From Pseudomonadota bacterium (lineage in GTDB: Bacteria > Pseudomonadota > Gammaproteobacteria > Competibacterales > Competibacteraceae), in contig JAUPTV010000165.1 in NCBI GenBank assembly GCA_030917925.1, positions 1 through 32,270 of the forward strand: a stretch of 32,270 nucleotides of DNA, written 5' to 3'. Shown one piece after another: positions 8,191-16,249 of the stretch. The notes beneath the pieces are model-generated. The model searched no databases and was not told where the DNA came from. It saw only the letters and a program-made list of their open reading frames with translations. The number at the start of each line of letters is the position of its first letter. Position 1 is the stretch's first letter. The position numbers and the translations under genes were made by a program.

Positions 8191-9054
8191 TCAAACAGGA
8201 TTGATAAGCTTTGAATGAATGTTTTTGATATAACATTCCATGCTGTGATACTCGATATTGGAAGGTATTAAATCAAGGTGCTGTCTCAATGTCCCTTTGA
8301 TCGACTCTAGGAATTCTTGCCACCAACTGATATCATCAAAGAGATTGCCATCAGCATCAAAAAATCTCAGTAAACCGACATGCCCATAGCCTAATTCTCG
8401 GGGAGGTATTCTGGTGACAATATCGCTGTTATTCACAAATCTGAAAAATCGCTGCTTCAGATCAGCGTTAAAAATTCGGCAAAATTCACGATCCCCTGTT
8501 CTCGGTTGACCGAACGTGTAAACGCCCGCTACCGGTTTACCCATCTCTGAAACAAAGCGGGCGGCGGCTAACGTAGCCAGTGCGCCACCAAGACTATGAC
8601 CTGTAATCCAAAGCGGCTGGGCTTTTTTTTGAACTTCATCAAGAATTTCTAAAATGTCATTCCATACCAGGCAAAGCGCCCGCAAAAACCCACCATGAAC
8701 CTTTCCGGTACCGGCCTTAGCTGATGTGAGCAACAAATCCGAATTGGTCATCCAATCCTTAATTTTGTCTGTTCCTCTAAATGACAGCACAATGGCTGAA
8801 TCACTGTAGGCGATAAAGGCTTCAATATCTCTACGTTCAATAAACTGTGAATTAAATCCATGCAAATTGACCTGATCCTGAATGGTTTTCTCGTCTTCGT
8901 AAGCCAAGTTAGCGCAAAGTGCAAGGGCATAAGCATTTTGCAGTGAGAACTGCGTATTTTTTGGTTCAAATGAAATAGACACCGTTGACTTCTCCATCCT
9001 GGGTGGTTGAAATGCCTGACAGCACGTTAGACAGAATGTATTCATTGACCTCAT
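8191..9054 (-). CDS. Class 3 lipase (alpha/beta hydrolase)
   Basis: The 287-residue protein belongs to the Lipase_3 family (fungal-lipase-like), which hydrolyses acyl esters of glycerides or phospholipids. The triad is visible: Ser154 in GHSLGGA, Asp211 in NNSDIVTRIPP and His270 in YHSMECY. The oxyanion-region motif SFRGTDKIKDW lies at 91-101. No signal peptide or membrane segment is seen. The start is uncertain: ATG codons at 9054, 9045 and 8997 are in frame, none with a convincing ribosome-binding site, and the conserved domain begins near residue 37. It lies 18 bp after the fabA stop and is probably co-transcribed with it. Base composition is low for this window (the line 8221-8280 has 20 G/C in 60). 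Such lipases occur as secreted enzymes and as antibacterial effectors; no secretion genes are nearby. Confidence 0.85.
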   Translation of the reverse strand: MRSMNTFCLTCCQAFQPPRMEKSTVSISFEPKNTQFSLQNAYALALCANLAYEDEKTIQDQVNLHGFNSQFIERRDIEAFIAYSDSAIVLSFRGTDKIKDWMTNSDLLLTSAKAGTGKVHGGFLRALCLVWNDILEILDEVQKKAQPLWITGHSLGGALATLAAARFVSEMGKPVAGVYTFGQPRTGDREFCRIFNADLKQRFFRFVNNSDIVTRIPPRELGYGHVGLLRFFDADGNLFDDISWWQEFLESIKGTLRQHLDLIPSNIEYHSMECYIKNIHSKLINPV

Positions 9055-9072
9055 CGCACGACATTTTCATTC

Positions 9073-9588
9073 TTAAAAATGGTCGGTTGCAGTAAATAAT
9101 CCAACCCGCAAATTATGACCGAGGTAAATCGTCCGACCATCGACTTCCAAAGCTGCATCAGCAACCCCGATAACCAGTTGACGCAAAATGACCCGCTTTA
9201 TATGAAGGCGATACGTCAATTTTTGGGCGTCAGGCCGCACTTGGTCCATAAATTTGACCTGGCCACATCCCAGCGCTCGCCCTCGACCCGGTAAGCCTAG
9301 CCAGCCCAGAAAAAACCCGGTTAATTGCAACATCCCTTCTAATCCCAGACACCCCGGCATCACCGGGTCGCCTATAAAATGACAGCTAAAAAACCACAGG
9401 TCGGGATGAATATCCAATTCCGCAATCACTTCACCTTTTCCATAGTGACCGCCTTCCGAACTGATATAAATAATGCGATTCATCATCAGCATATTCGGCG
9501 ATGGCAATTGCGCGATGCCAGGGCCGAATAATTCACCGCGAGCGCAAGCCAACAGCTCCTGATAGGTGTAGCTGGATGATTTATTCAC
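9073..9588 (-). CDS. fabA: FabA-family 3-hydroxyacyl-ACP dehydratase with Glu at the catalytic Asp position
   Basis: The 171-residue protein aligns along its full length with E. coli FabA (172 residues), the hot-dog-fold dehydratase/isomerase of unsaturated fatty acid synthesis. Landmark motifs are RGELFG, PNMLMM, DLWFF and [15 protein letters not shown]. The catalytic His is His70. The residue matching the catalytic Asp of FabA is Glu84 (codon GAA at 9339-9337), as in FabZ. This may weaken the isomerase step, giving a specialised dehydratase. No fabB lies beside it, unlike classical fabA-fabB pairs. The start is GTG at 9588: an in-frame TAG lies a few codons upstream and the N-terminus matches E. 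coli. The ribosome-binding site is weak. It is the first gene of the inserted minus-strand operon, behind a promoter with a T18 spacer. Confidence 0.88.
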   Translation of the reverse strand: MNKSSSYTYQELLACARGELFGPGIAQLPSPNMLMMNRIIYISSEGGHYGKGEVIAELDIHPDLWFFSCHFIGDPVMPGCLGLEGMLQLTGFFLGWLGLPGRGRALGCGQVKFMDQVRPDAQKLTYRLHIKRVILRQLVIGVADAALEVDGRTIYLGHNLRVGLFTATDHF

Positions 9589-9720
9589 GAATTGCGACTA
9601 CCTGAAAGGCTTATGGAAAACAGCAGTCACCGGTTATTCAACGAACTATGGAGGAGTGTTGTGTAGCGCATGAGATTCCCTGGATGATCGTCAATTTTTT
9701 TATTGTTAATCTTGTAAGTG

Positions 9721-9751
9721 ATTATGCAAAAAAAAAAAAAAAAAATGTCAA
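9721..9751 (-). promoter_or_regulatory. fabA-operon promoter with homopolymer spacer (probable phase-variable promoter)
   Basis: Read on the minus strand, a perfect -35 TTGACA (9751-9746) is followed at once by 18 T (9745-9728), one G (9727) and CATAAT (9726-9721, 5 of 6 matches to the -10 consensus). The spacer is therefore 19 bp, two above the sigma-70 optimum of 17. Loss of two T would give an ideal promoter. The expected start point is near 9714, leaving a leader of about 125 bases before the fabA GTG. Slippage in such tracts is a known cause of phase variation; that it happens here is inference. Confidence 0.65.
9728..9745. repeat. Homopolymer A18/T18 tract
   Basis: There are 18 consecutive A on the plus strand, by far the longest homopolymer in the window. 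It sits exactly between the -35 and -10 boxes of the fabA promoter. The assembled length may not be exact, since sequencing often miscounts such runs. Confidence 0.9.
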
Positions 9752-9902
9752 GAAGTTTTTTAAAATATTCCGTCTATAAAGTTGACTAAAATGCTCGATC
9801 AGTTCATCCCTACCGAACTGAACAACTCACGGGCCGACGGGGATTACGAACAATCAGGTCCACACGCCGCCTGCTATACTCCCCTTCTTGCCCCTGTCCC
9901 CC

Positions 9903-11517
9903 GGAGTCCCGCCATGCGCTTCTTTAACACTGAAGGCCCGATTCGGCTCGAAGACCATTACAGCCTGCCACCGCTAAATCGTTGGAATCTGAGCGAAGTC
10001 TTGGCGTTGATCGACCAGAAAAAATACTTTCTGCTTCATGCGCCCCGCCAGACCGGCAAAACGACCTGTCTGCTGGCGCTGATGGACTATCTCAACCGCG
10101 AAGGGCGCTACCGGACGCTCTATGCCAATATCGAAGGGACACAAACCGCCCGCGAGGATGTGGACCGAGGTATGGCGACTATTTGCAGTGTGCTGGGCCG
10201 CTCGGCGCGGCTGTATTTGCAGGATCGGCGGCTTGCCGACTGGTATCGGGACGGCGGCGCCGCTGTTCCCGCTGATGATCGGCTCGTCCAGTTGCTAGAG
10301 TTCTGGGCGGCCACCGATCCGCGCCCCGCTGTGTTGCTGTTGGACGAGGTGGATGCTCTGGTGGGCGACACGCTCATTTCGCTATTGCGGCAGTTGCGGG
10401 CAGGCTACAACCAGCGGCCCACCGCTTTTCCACAGACGGTCATTCTGTGCGGGGTGCGTGATTTGCGCGACTACCGCATTCACGCTCGTTCCGAACCCAG
10501 TCCGATCACCGGCGGCAGCGCCTTCAATATCAAGGCCGAGTCACTGCGCCTTGGCGACTTCACCACGGATGAGGTCGCAACCCTGCTTCAGGAACACACG
10601 ACGGAAACTGGACAAGTTTTCACCCCCGAGGCGCTGGAGCGGGTCTGGTATCTGACGCAGGGTCAACCCTGGCTGGTCAATGCCCTGGCCTACCATGTCT
10701 GTTTTCGCCTGCCAACCGGGCGGGACCGGACGCAGCCGATCACTGTGGAACAAATTGACCAAGCCAAGGAGTATCTGATCGTCCACCGAGTCACCCATCT
10801 GGATCAGTTGGCCGATAAATTGCGCGAGGAGCGGGTGCGGCGAGTGATTGAACCCATGCTGGCGGGAACGCTCATGGAGGGTGTCCCCGAAGATGACCGG
10901 CAGTATCTGGTGGACCTGGGGTTGTTGCGCCGCGACGGGGCGGGCGGGCTAGTGGTCGCCAATCCGATCTACCGCGAAGTGTTGCCTCGCGCTCTGGCCA
11001 GCGGTCCCCAGGACACCCTGCCCCGGATTGCCCCGACTTGGCTCCATCCCGATGGTGCGTTGAATCCGGAACGCCTGCTGGCCGCCTTTCTCGACTTCTG
11101 GCGGCAACACGGTCAGCCACTGCTCGGCAGCGCCCCGTATCACGAAATCGCCCCGCATCTGGTATTGATGGCCTTCCTACACCGGGTGGTCAATGGCGAT
11201 GGAACGTTGGAACGCGAATATGCTATCGGCTCGGGCCGCATGGACCTCTGTCTGCGCTATGGCGCGGTGACGTTGGGGATGGAACTCAAAGTCTGGCGCG
11301 ATGGTGTCGCCGATCCGCTTAATCAGGGTCTGGCCCAGTTGGACAGTTATCTGGCCGGATTGGGACTGGATACCGGCTGGCTGGTGATTTTCGACCGCCG
11401 GACCGGGCAGCCGCCCATCGCTGAACGCACCAGCAGCACCGAGCAGCTCAGTCCGCAGGGCCGGCGCATCCAGGTAGTGCGCGCCTGAACGCCGGCCCAA
11501 ATACATCCCTCCCCCAA
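9903..11517 (+). repeat. Long direct repeat, copy 2 (AAA gene plus short flanks)
   Basis: This is the partner of 4646-6260, in the same orientation. The 5257-bp offset holds at the start codons (4657/9914), at a 56-bp exact block (10988-11043) and at a 65-bp exact block (11390-11454). Homologous recombination between the copies would remove one AAA gene and everything between them. Confidence 0.85.
9914..11488 (+). CDS. AAA ATPase with C-terminal PD-(D/E)XK nuclease-like domain, copy 2
   Basis: This 524-residue protein has the same length as copy 1 and the same motifs: Walker A APRQTGKTT (43-51), Walker B LLLDEVD (141-147), and a PD-(D/E)XK pattern in RMDL...MELKV near residues 443-460. Residues 1-83 and 139-524 are very similar to copy 1. 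Residues 84-138 are largely unlike it but of identical length, with aromatic and charged residues (SARLYLQD, LADWYRD) in place of an Ala-rich helix. The start follows GGAGT at proper spacing. It lies upstream of the NuoL-NuoM fusion with a 77-bp gap, so it may be co-transcribed with the carbon-pump membrane genes. Function is unknown; the divergent segment may set partner or target specificity. Confidence 0.85.
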   Translation: MRFFNTEGPIRLEDHYSLPPLNRWNLSEVLALIDQKKYFLLHAPRQTGKTTCLLALMDYLNREGRYRTLYANIEGTQTAREDVDRGMATICSVLGRSARLYLQDRRLADWYRDGGAAVPADDRLVQLLEFWAATDPRPAVLLLDEVDALVGDTLISLLRQLRAGYNQRPTAFPQTVILCGVRDLRDYRIHARSEPSPITGGSAFNIKAESLRLGDFTTDEVATLLQEHTTETGQVFTPEALERVWYLTQGQPWLVNALAYHVCFRLPTGRDRTQPITVEQIDQAKEYLIVHRVTHLDQLADKLREERVRRVIEPMLAGTLMEGVPEDDRQYLVDLGLLRRDGAGGLVVANPIYREVLPRALASGPQDTLPRIAPTWLHPDGALNPERLLAAFLDFWRQHGQPLLGSAPYHEIAPHLVLMAFLHRVVNGDGTLEREYAIGSGRMDLCLRYGAVTLGMELKVWRDGVADPLNQGLAQLDSYLAGLGLDTGWLVIFDRRTGQPPIAERTSSTEQLSPQGRRIQVVRA

Positions 11518-11565
11518 CCCTTTATTTCAAGTTTAAAATAGCGGAAATCTTACCGGGGAAAGTCC

Positions 11566-14500
11566 ATGCCTGACTGGCTTATCATTCTGATTCCCGCTCT
11601 GCCGCTGGCTGCTGCCCTGTGGATCGGGCTGGCGATCCTGTTCGGCCATGCCCACGGGGAAGCGCATGAACCGCGCACCAGCCGCATCACCCTGGCCACC
11701 AGCGCCGGTTCCCTGGCGACGACGCTGATTCTTATTGTGGCCTGGTTCACGGGAATCGCGCCGGAAGCCATGACCCTCAGCCATTGGCTGACCAGCGGCG
11801 ATGACCGCATTGATCTGAACTTTCTCATCGACGGTTTAAGCCTAACCTTGCTGGCGATTACGACCCTGGCCAGTCTGCTCATTACCCGCTTTGCCGTGAA
11901 CTATATGCACCGGGAAGCGGGCTTTCATCGCTTCTTTATGATTCTCAGCCTGTTTACTGCGGCAATGACGCTGCTGGTGGCGGGCGGCAATGCGGTGCTG
12001 ACCTTCATCGGCTGGGAGGTTGCGGGACTGTGTTCCTATCTGCTCATTTCCTTTTTCCAGGATCGTCCCGTCGCGGCAGGCAATGCCACTCGCGCCTTCG
12101 TCACCAACCGGGTCGGCGACGCCGGGTTTCTGTTGGGTATTGCGCTGGCCTTTCATTGGCTGGGCAGTGCGGACTGGGCAACGGTCAATACCGGTGCGGC
12201 GAATTTAAGCCCGATGCAGGCGGGTATTTTAGCCGGGTGCTTCCTGCTGGCGGCGGTCGCGAAATCGGCCCAGGTTCCACTGATTCCATGGCTGGCCCGC
12301 GCCATGGAAGGACCGACGCCCTCCAGTGCGCTGTTCTACGGGATGGTGATGGTTCATGCCGGGGTTTATCTGGTGCTGCGCCTGCAACCGCTGTTTGAAC
12401 AATCGCCGGTGGCGATGGCGGTGATGGCGGTCATCGGTTTGGCGACCGCTCTGTACAGCTTTCTGAGCGGATTAACCCAGACCGATATTAAGAGTGCACT
12501 GATTTTCTCGACGTCTGGACAGGTCGGGCTGATGTTTCTCGCCAGTGGTCTGGGCTTCTGGCCATGGGCGCTGATTCATCTCGGTTGCCATGCCCTGTTC
12601 CGGGGTTATCAATTCCTCACGGCTCCTTCGATCCTGCGTCAGATGGATGGGGAACGCACCCGCCCGGTCTCGAACCTCCTCGCGCAACGCCCCGGTCTGT
12701 ATACCGCAGCCCTTCAGCGGTTCTGGCTGGAGGATCTGGCGGACCGGCTGATCGTCCACCCGGTGCAGCGATTAGCGGGGAGCTTGATGCGGTTCGATAC
12801 GCTGGTGGTGGATCGGGCAACGGGATTGCCGGCCCCGGCGGTCAACGCCCTGTCCTCGGTCGCGCAATGGGAAGAACGGCAACTCGGCGCTGGACGAGTC
12901 CTGGAGCGCCCTCCTAGAGCGACGGATCAGGAACCCGGTATTCTGGCGATGGCGACGGAATGGATCGCGGCGGTTTCCAATCAGGTGGAAGACCAGTTGA
13001 TGCTGAAAAGCGCCGGTCACGGACTGGCCGTCGCGGGCCACCGGATGGGACAGGCGCTGAACCGTGTGGAACGCTGGCTGGGGCGCTCCTGGGCGTCGAT
13101 GGCCCTGCTGATCGCTGCACTGGCGGCGCTGGTCGGGATCAGCGCCATGATGACCGAGGCTGAACCGGGTGCATCCGGCTTTCCGCTGTTGAGCGCGCTG
13201 CTGCTGGTCCCGCTGGCCGGGATGCTCGCGACCTTCCGCGTCCGGCAGGCGACTACGGCCTTTGCCTTGGCGCTGGGCACCGCCGCGATTGAATTGCTTC
13301 TGGCGCTGCAACTGTTGTTGCATTTCCAACCTGATGCGCCGGGAATGCAGTTCGTTGAACAGTTCAACCTCTTCGGCTTCAACGCCCTGATGGGGGTAGA
13401 CGGCATCAGTATTCTGTTTCTGCCCCTGACGGCGCTACTGACACTGTTTGTCCTGCTCTACACCCAGTCGCACCGCCAGCAACAGGAACGTCCGGGCCGG
13501 TTTGTGGCGAATATTCTCGCGCTGGAATTCGTGCTGATTGGAATGTTCACGGCGTTGAACTTGTTGCAATTCTGGGTATTCGCCCTGGCCGAAGCCATTC
13601 CGGCAGCAGTGTTGATCGCTCGCTATGGCACCAGTCCGGCGCGGCACCGGGCGGCGCGGTATTTTCTGCGCTTCATGGGGAGCGGCCTGGCGGCATTGCT
13701 GATCGGCATCGGCCTATTGGGCTGGAACCATACGGTATTGAGCGGACAGAGCTGGTCATTCGCGTTGGCTGATCTGCTGGAAACGCCAGCACCCGCGAAT
13801 CAGCAATCATTGATTTTCATCCTGCTGTTTGCCGGGCTGGCGGTGCGGCTGGCGCTGTTCCCGTTTCATAGCTGGTTACCCATCGTCGCCAAGCATGGCA
13901 CGATTGCCATTGGCATTGTCTTTCTGGTCGGCGTCAAAGTCGGCATCTATGCGCTATTGCGCTTCGTCTTCCCGTTGCTGCCAGCCGCCGCCCACTACTG
14001 GGATACCGCGATTATGACCTTGGGCCTGGTCGGAATGCTCTATGGTGCGTTGCTGGCGTTCCGGCAAATCGACCTGCGCCGGTTACTGGCCTTTGCCGCA
14101 ATCAGCCAGTCTGGATTGTTGGTCGCCGGGCTGTTTTCGCTGAATCCCGCCGGATTGCGGGGCAGTCTGCTGCTGGCGCTGAATCTAGGCTTGGCCGCCT
14201 CCGGGTTGTTCATCGTCGCCGGATTGCTGTACCACCGATTGGGAACGACCCGCTTTAAACGGGTGGGCGGGCTGTTTGAAACCGCGCCCCTGCTGGGACT
14301 GGTGTTTCTGGTGGTGGTGCTGGGCAGCATCGCCATGCCGGGTACGCCGGGCTTCGAGGCGGCGCATCTGGCGCTGGAGGGGTTGCTGGAATCGCATGGC
14401 TGGGGCGTGGCAACGCTGGCGGCTTCCGGGAACGTGCTGGCCGCTGGCTATTTACTCTGGGCTTATCAGCGCATTTTTCTGGCCCGCCACCCACGGGGCA

Positions 14501-14688
14501 TTGCTTCACAAATCCGCGACTTGCAGCATCGGGAATTGATTATGGCCGGACTGCTCTGCGCGGTGATGATTAGCGTCGGGCTGTACGCCGACCCGTGGAT
14601 CAAGACGATTAGCGGAGCCGTCGATGCCACGGCGCATCGCTTGGAAGCCGTGGTTGGAACGAGCCACTCTGCGCCGGTTGACCACTGA
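11566..14688 (+). CDS. NuoL-NuoM fusion, DabB-like proton channel subunit
   Basis: The 1040-residue membrane protein is two complex-I antiporter-type modules in one chain. Residues 1 to about 350 are NuoL-like, with the proton-path residues in place: Glu151 (GWEVAGLCSYLL), Lys233 (AVAKSAQ), His264 (MVHAGVYL) and Lys309 (TDIKSAL). The usual TM10 Lys is Arg346. Residues 360-505 are a charged linker resembling the end of NuoL. Residues from about 510 are NuoM-like (FPFHSWLP 765-772) but altered: the TM5 Glu is displaced (Glu676) and the TM7 Lys is Arg761, while Lys791 is kept. DabB proteins are NuoL homologues that energise DabA, so a role in proton-driven carbon uptake fits. GGGGAAAG precedes the ATG. 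Next comes a separate NuoM-like gene, 16 bp away. Confidence 0.82.
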   Translation: MPDWLIILIPALPLAAALWIGLAILFGHAHGEAHEPRTSRITLATSAGSLATTLILIVAWFTGIAPEAMTLSHWLTSGDDRIDLNFLIDGLSLTLLAITTLASLLITRFAVNYMHREAGFHRFFMILSLFTAAMTLLVAGGNAVLTFIGWEVAGLCSYLLISFFQDRPVAAGNATRAFVTNRVGDAGFLLGIALAFHWLGSADWATVNTGAANLSPMQAGILAGCFLLAAVAKSAQVPLIPWLARAMEGPTPSSALFYGMVMVHAGVYLVLRLQPLFEQSPVAMAVMAVIGLATALYSFLSGLTQTDIKSALIFSTSGQVGLMFLASGLGFWPWALIHLGCHALFRGYQFLTAPSILRQMDGERTRPVSNLLAQRPGLYTAALQRFWLEDLADRLIVHPVQRLAGSLMRFDTLVVDRATGLPAPAVNALSSVAQWEERQLGAGRVLERPPRATDQEPGILAMATEWIAAVSNQVEDQLMLKSAGHGLAVAGHRMGQALNRVERWLGRSWASMALLIAALAALVGISAMMTEAEPGASGFPLLSALLLVPLAGMLATFRVRQATTAFALALGTAAIELLLALQLLLHFQPDAPGMQFVEQFNLFGFNALMGVDGISILFLPLTALLTLFVLLYTQSHRQQQERPGRFVANILALEFVLIGMFTALNLLQFWVFALAEAIPAAVLIARYGTSPARHRAARYFLRFMGSGLAALLIGIGLLGWNHTVLSGQSWSFALADLLETPAPANQQSLIFILLFAGLAVRLALFPFHSWLPIVAKHGTIAIGIVFLVGVKVGIYALLRFVFPLLPAAAHYWDTAIMTLGLVGMLYGALLAFRQIDLRRLLAFAAISQSGLLVAGLFSLNPAGLRGSLLLALNLGLAASGLFIVAGLLYHRLGTTRFKRVGGLFETAPLLGLVFLVVVLGSIAMPGTPGFEAAHLALEGLLESHGWGVATLAASGNVLAAGYLLWAYQRIFLARHPRGIASQIRDLQHRELIMAGLLCAVMISVGLYADPWIKTISGAVDATAHRLEAVVGTSHSAPVDH

Positions 14689-14704
14689 ATAGAGAGCTTG
14701 AGCG

Positions 14705-16249
14705 ATGACTCCCGAATCCACCCCCTTCAATTTCCCCATCCTGAGCCTGCTCATTCTCCTGCCGCTGGTCTGGGCATGCCTGCTGCCGTTCCTGCGCGAG
14801 AGTCGCACAGTGCGCCGGGTTGCGCTGGTCGGGGCCGGGCTGGAACTGGCGCTGGCGTTGCTGATGCTGGCCACCTTCCGCCCGGACGTTGCCGGTATGC
14901 AGTTCGTAGAACAGGCGTCCTGGATACCCAGTCTGAACGTCCATTATTTACTGGGCATGGATGGTATCGCCGTGCTGTTTCCACCGCTGACGGCGCTGCT
15001 GTTTAGCGCGGTCATTCTGGCGTCCTGGACTAGTATCCAGTCCCTGCCCCGGCTCTATTTCGCCCTGCTGCTGGCGCTGGAAAGTTTCATCATGGGCATC
15101 TTCTGCGCCCTGGATCTGGTGCTGTTTTTCCTGTTCTGGGAATTGACTCTGGTGCCGATCTATTTCCTGATCAGCCTGTGGGGTATCGGTCCGGAACGCC
15201 GCTACGCCGCGACGAAATACACCTTGTTCATGCTGGCCGGGGGCGTTCCGCTGCTGTTTGGCGTCATCCTGCTCGCGTTGAATCACCCCGGTGGGTTGAG
15301 CTTTGACTATCGGATACTGCTGGAACAGCCGCTGTCCGCTCAGTGGCAAACGCCGGTGTTTCTACTGCTGTTCTTCGGCTTCGCGGTGAAAGCGCCGCTC
15401 TTTCCGTTCCACACCTGGTTGCCCACTGTGCTGCGGGAGGGGCCGGTGGGACTGAGTGCGCTGCTGGTGGGTCTTAAACTGGGCGTGTTCGGCCTCCTGC
15501 GCTTCGCCCTGCCCCTGGCCCCGGAAGCGGCCAAGGATCACTTCTGGCTGATGACGGTCCTGGGCCTGATCGGGTTGATCTATGGGGCGCTGATCGCATT
15601 GCGCCAGTCCAATCTGCGCAAGATGCTGGCGTTTTCCAGCATCAGCCATGTCGGGCTGGTGGTCGTCGGCTTGGCAGCAATGAACATTCAGGGGATTCAG
15701 GGCGCGGTCTTGCAACTGGCCAATTTCAGCATCATCGCTGGCGGCCTGATGCTGATGGCCGGGTTTCTGCACCATCGCCTGGGTTCCACGGATCTGGCCA
15801 GCCTGGGCGGACTGGCCCAGCCCCTGCCCCGTTTCACCGCGCTGTTCCTGCTGCTGGGCATGGCGTCCATTGGGTTGCCGGGCACGAATGGCTTTATTGC
15901 TGAACTGCTGATGCTGTTGGGGATTTTGCAATCTTCAACCGGCGTAGCAGTCCTCGCCCTGCTCGGCGTGATTCTGAGCGCGGCCTATTTTCTGAGCTTC
16001 TTCCAGCGGGCGTTCCTCGGTCCGGTCACGCAACCGGTGGTCGCTTCCGCCATGGATCTGCGGCCCCGCGAACTGTGCATCGCCAGCGTGATGGGTTTAC
16101 TGGTTCTCACCGGCGGACTGTTCCCCGGACTGACGCAAAACCTGACCGCTACCGCCGCAAACGCCTGGGTGATGCGGATCGGGTCTTCCCCACCGGTGCC
16201 ACCACTAGCCGGCATAATCCCTGACCGCCAGCCAGGCGTCCTTCCCTGA
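14705..16249 (+). CDS. NuoM-like antiporter subunit
   Basis: The 514-residue polytopic membrane protein is of the NuoM/MrpD type. Proton-path residues are kept: Glu146 in FWELTLVPIYF, Lys229 in GFAVKAPLFPFHTWLP and Lys258 in GLKLGVFGLLRF. Near residue 64 it shares GMQFVEQ and an xMGxDGI block with the second half of the upstream fusion, so the two modules look like ancient paralogues. No other complex I genes (nuoA-K, nuoN) are present, which argues against a respiratory complex I operon and for a DabAB-like carbon pump or Mrp-like complex. It starts 16 bp after the fusion gene. The last 45 bp overlap the end of the convergent glycosyltransferase gene. Confidence 0.85.
   Translation: MTPESTPFNFPILSLLILLPLVWACLLPFLRESRTVRRVALVGAGLELALALLMLATFRPDVAGMQFVEQASWIPSLNVHYLLGMDGIAVLFPPLTALLFSAVILASWTSIQSLPRLYFALLLALESFIMGIFCALDLVLFFLFWELTLVPIYFLISLWGIGPERRYAATKYTLFMLAGGVPLLFGVILLALNHPGGLSFDYRILLEQPLSAQWQTPVFLLLFFGFAVKAPLFPFHTWLPTVLREGPVGLSALLVGLKLGVFGLLRFALPLAPEAAKDHFWLMTVLGLIGLIYGALIALRQSNLRKMLAFSSISHVGLVVVGLAAMNIQGIQGAVLQLANFSIIAGGLMLMAGFLHHRLGSTDLASLGGLAQPLPRFTALFLLLGMASIGLPGTNGFIAELLMLLGILQSSTGVAVLALLGVILSAAYFLSFFQRAFLGPVTQPVVASAMDLRPRELCIASVMGLLVLTGGLFPGLTQNLTATAANAWVMRIGSSPPVPPLAGIIPDRQPGVLP

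Larger units (their letters stand above)
9589..9913. other. AT-rich divergent intergenic region
   Basis: These 325 bases separate fabA (minus) from AAA copy 2 (plus). They hold the fabA promoter with its 18-base homopolymer and a very AT-rich stretch (9690-9790). A TATAAA at 9775-9780 faces the AAA gene but has no good -35. A frame in line with the AAA gene is open back to 9782, but it is not like the family and has no ribosome-binding site, so it is not annotated. Confidence 0.6.

Noticed and set aside
9728-9745. A18 as a retroelement poly(A) tail
   Set aside because: No reverse transcriptase, endonuclease site or target duplication is visible, and the position between perfect -35 and near-perfect -10 boxes fits a promoter spacer.
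9782-9913. N-terminal extension of AAA copy 2 by 44 codons
   Set aside because: It has no counterpart in copy 1 and no ribosome-binding site; the ATG at 9914 has GGAG and matches the copy 1 start.
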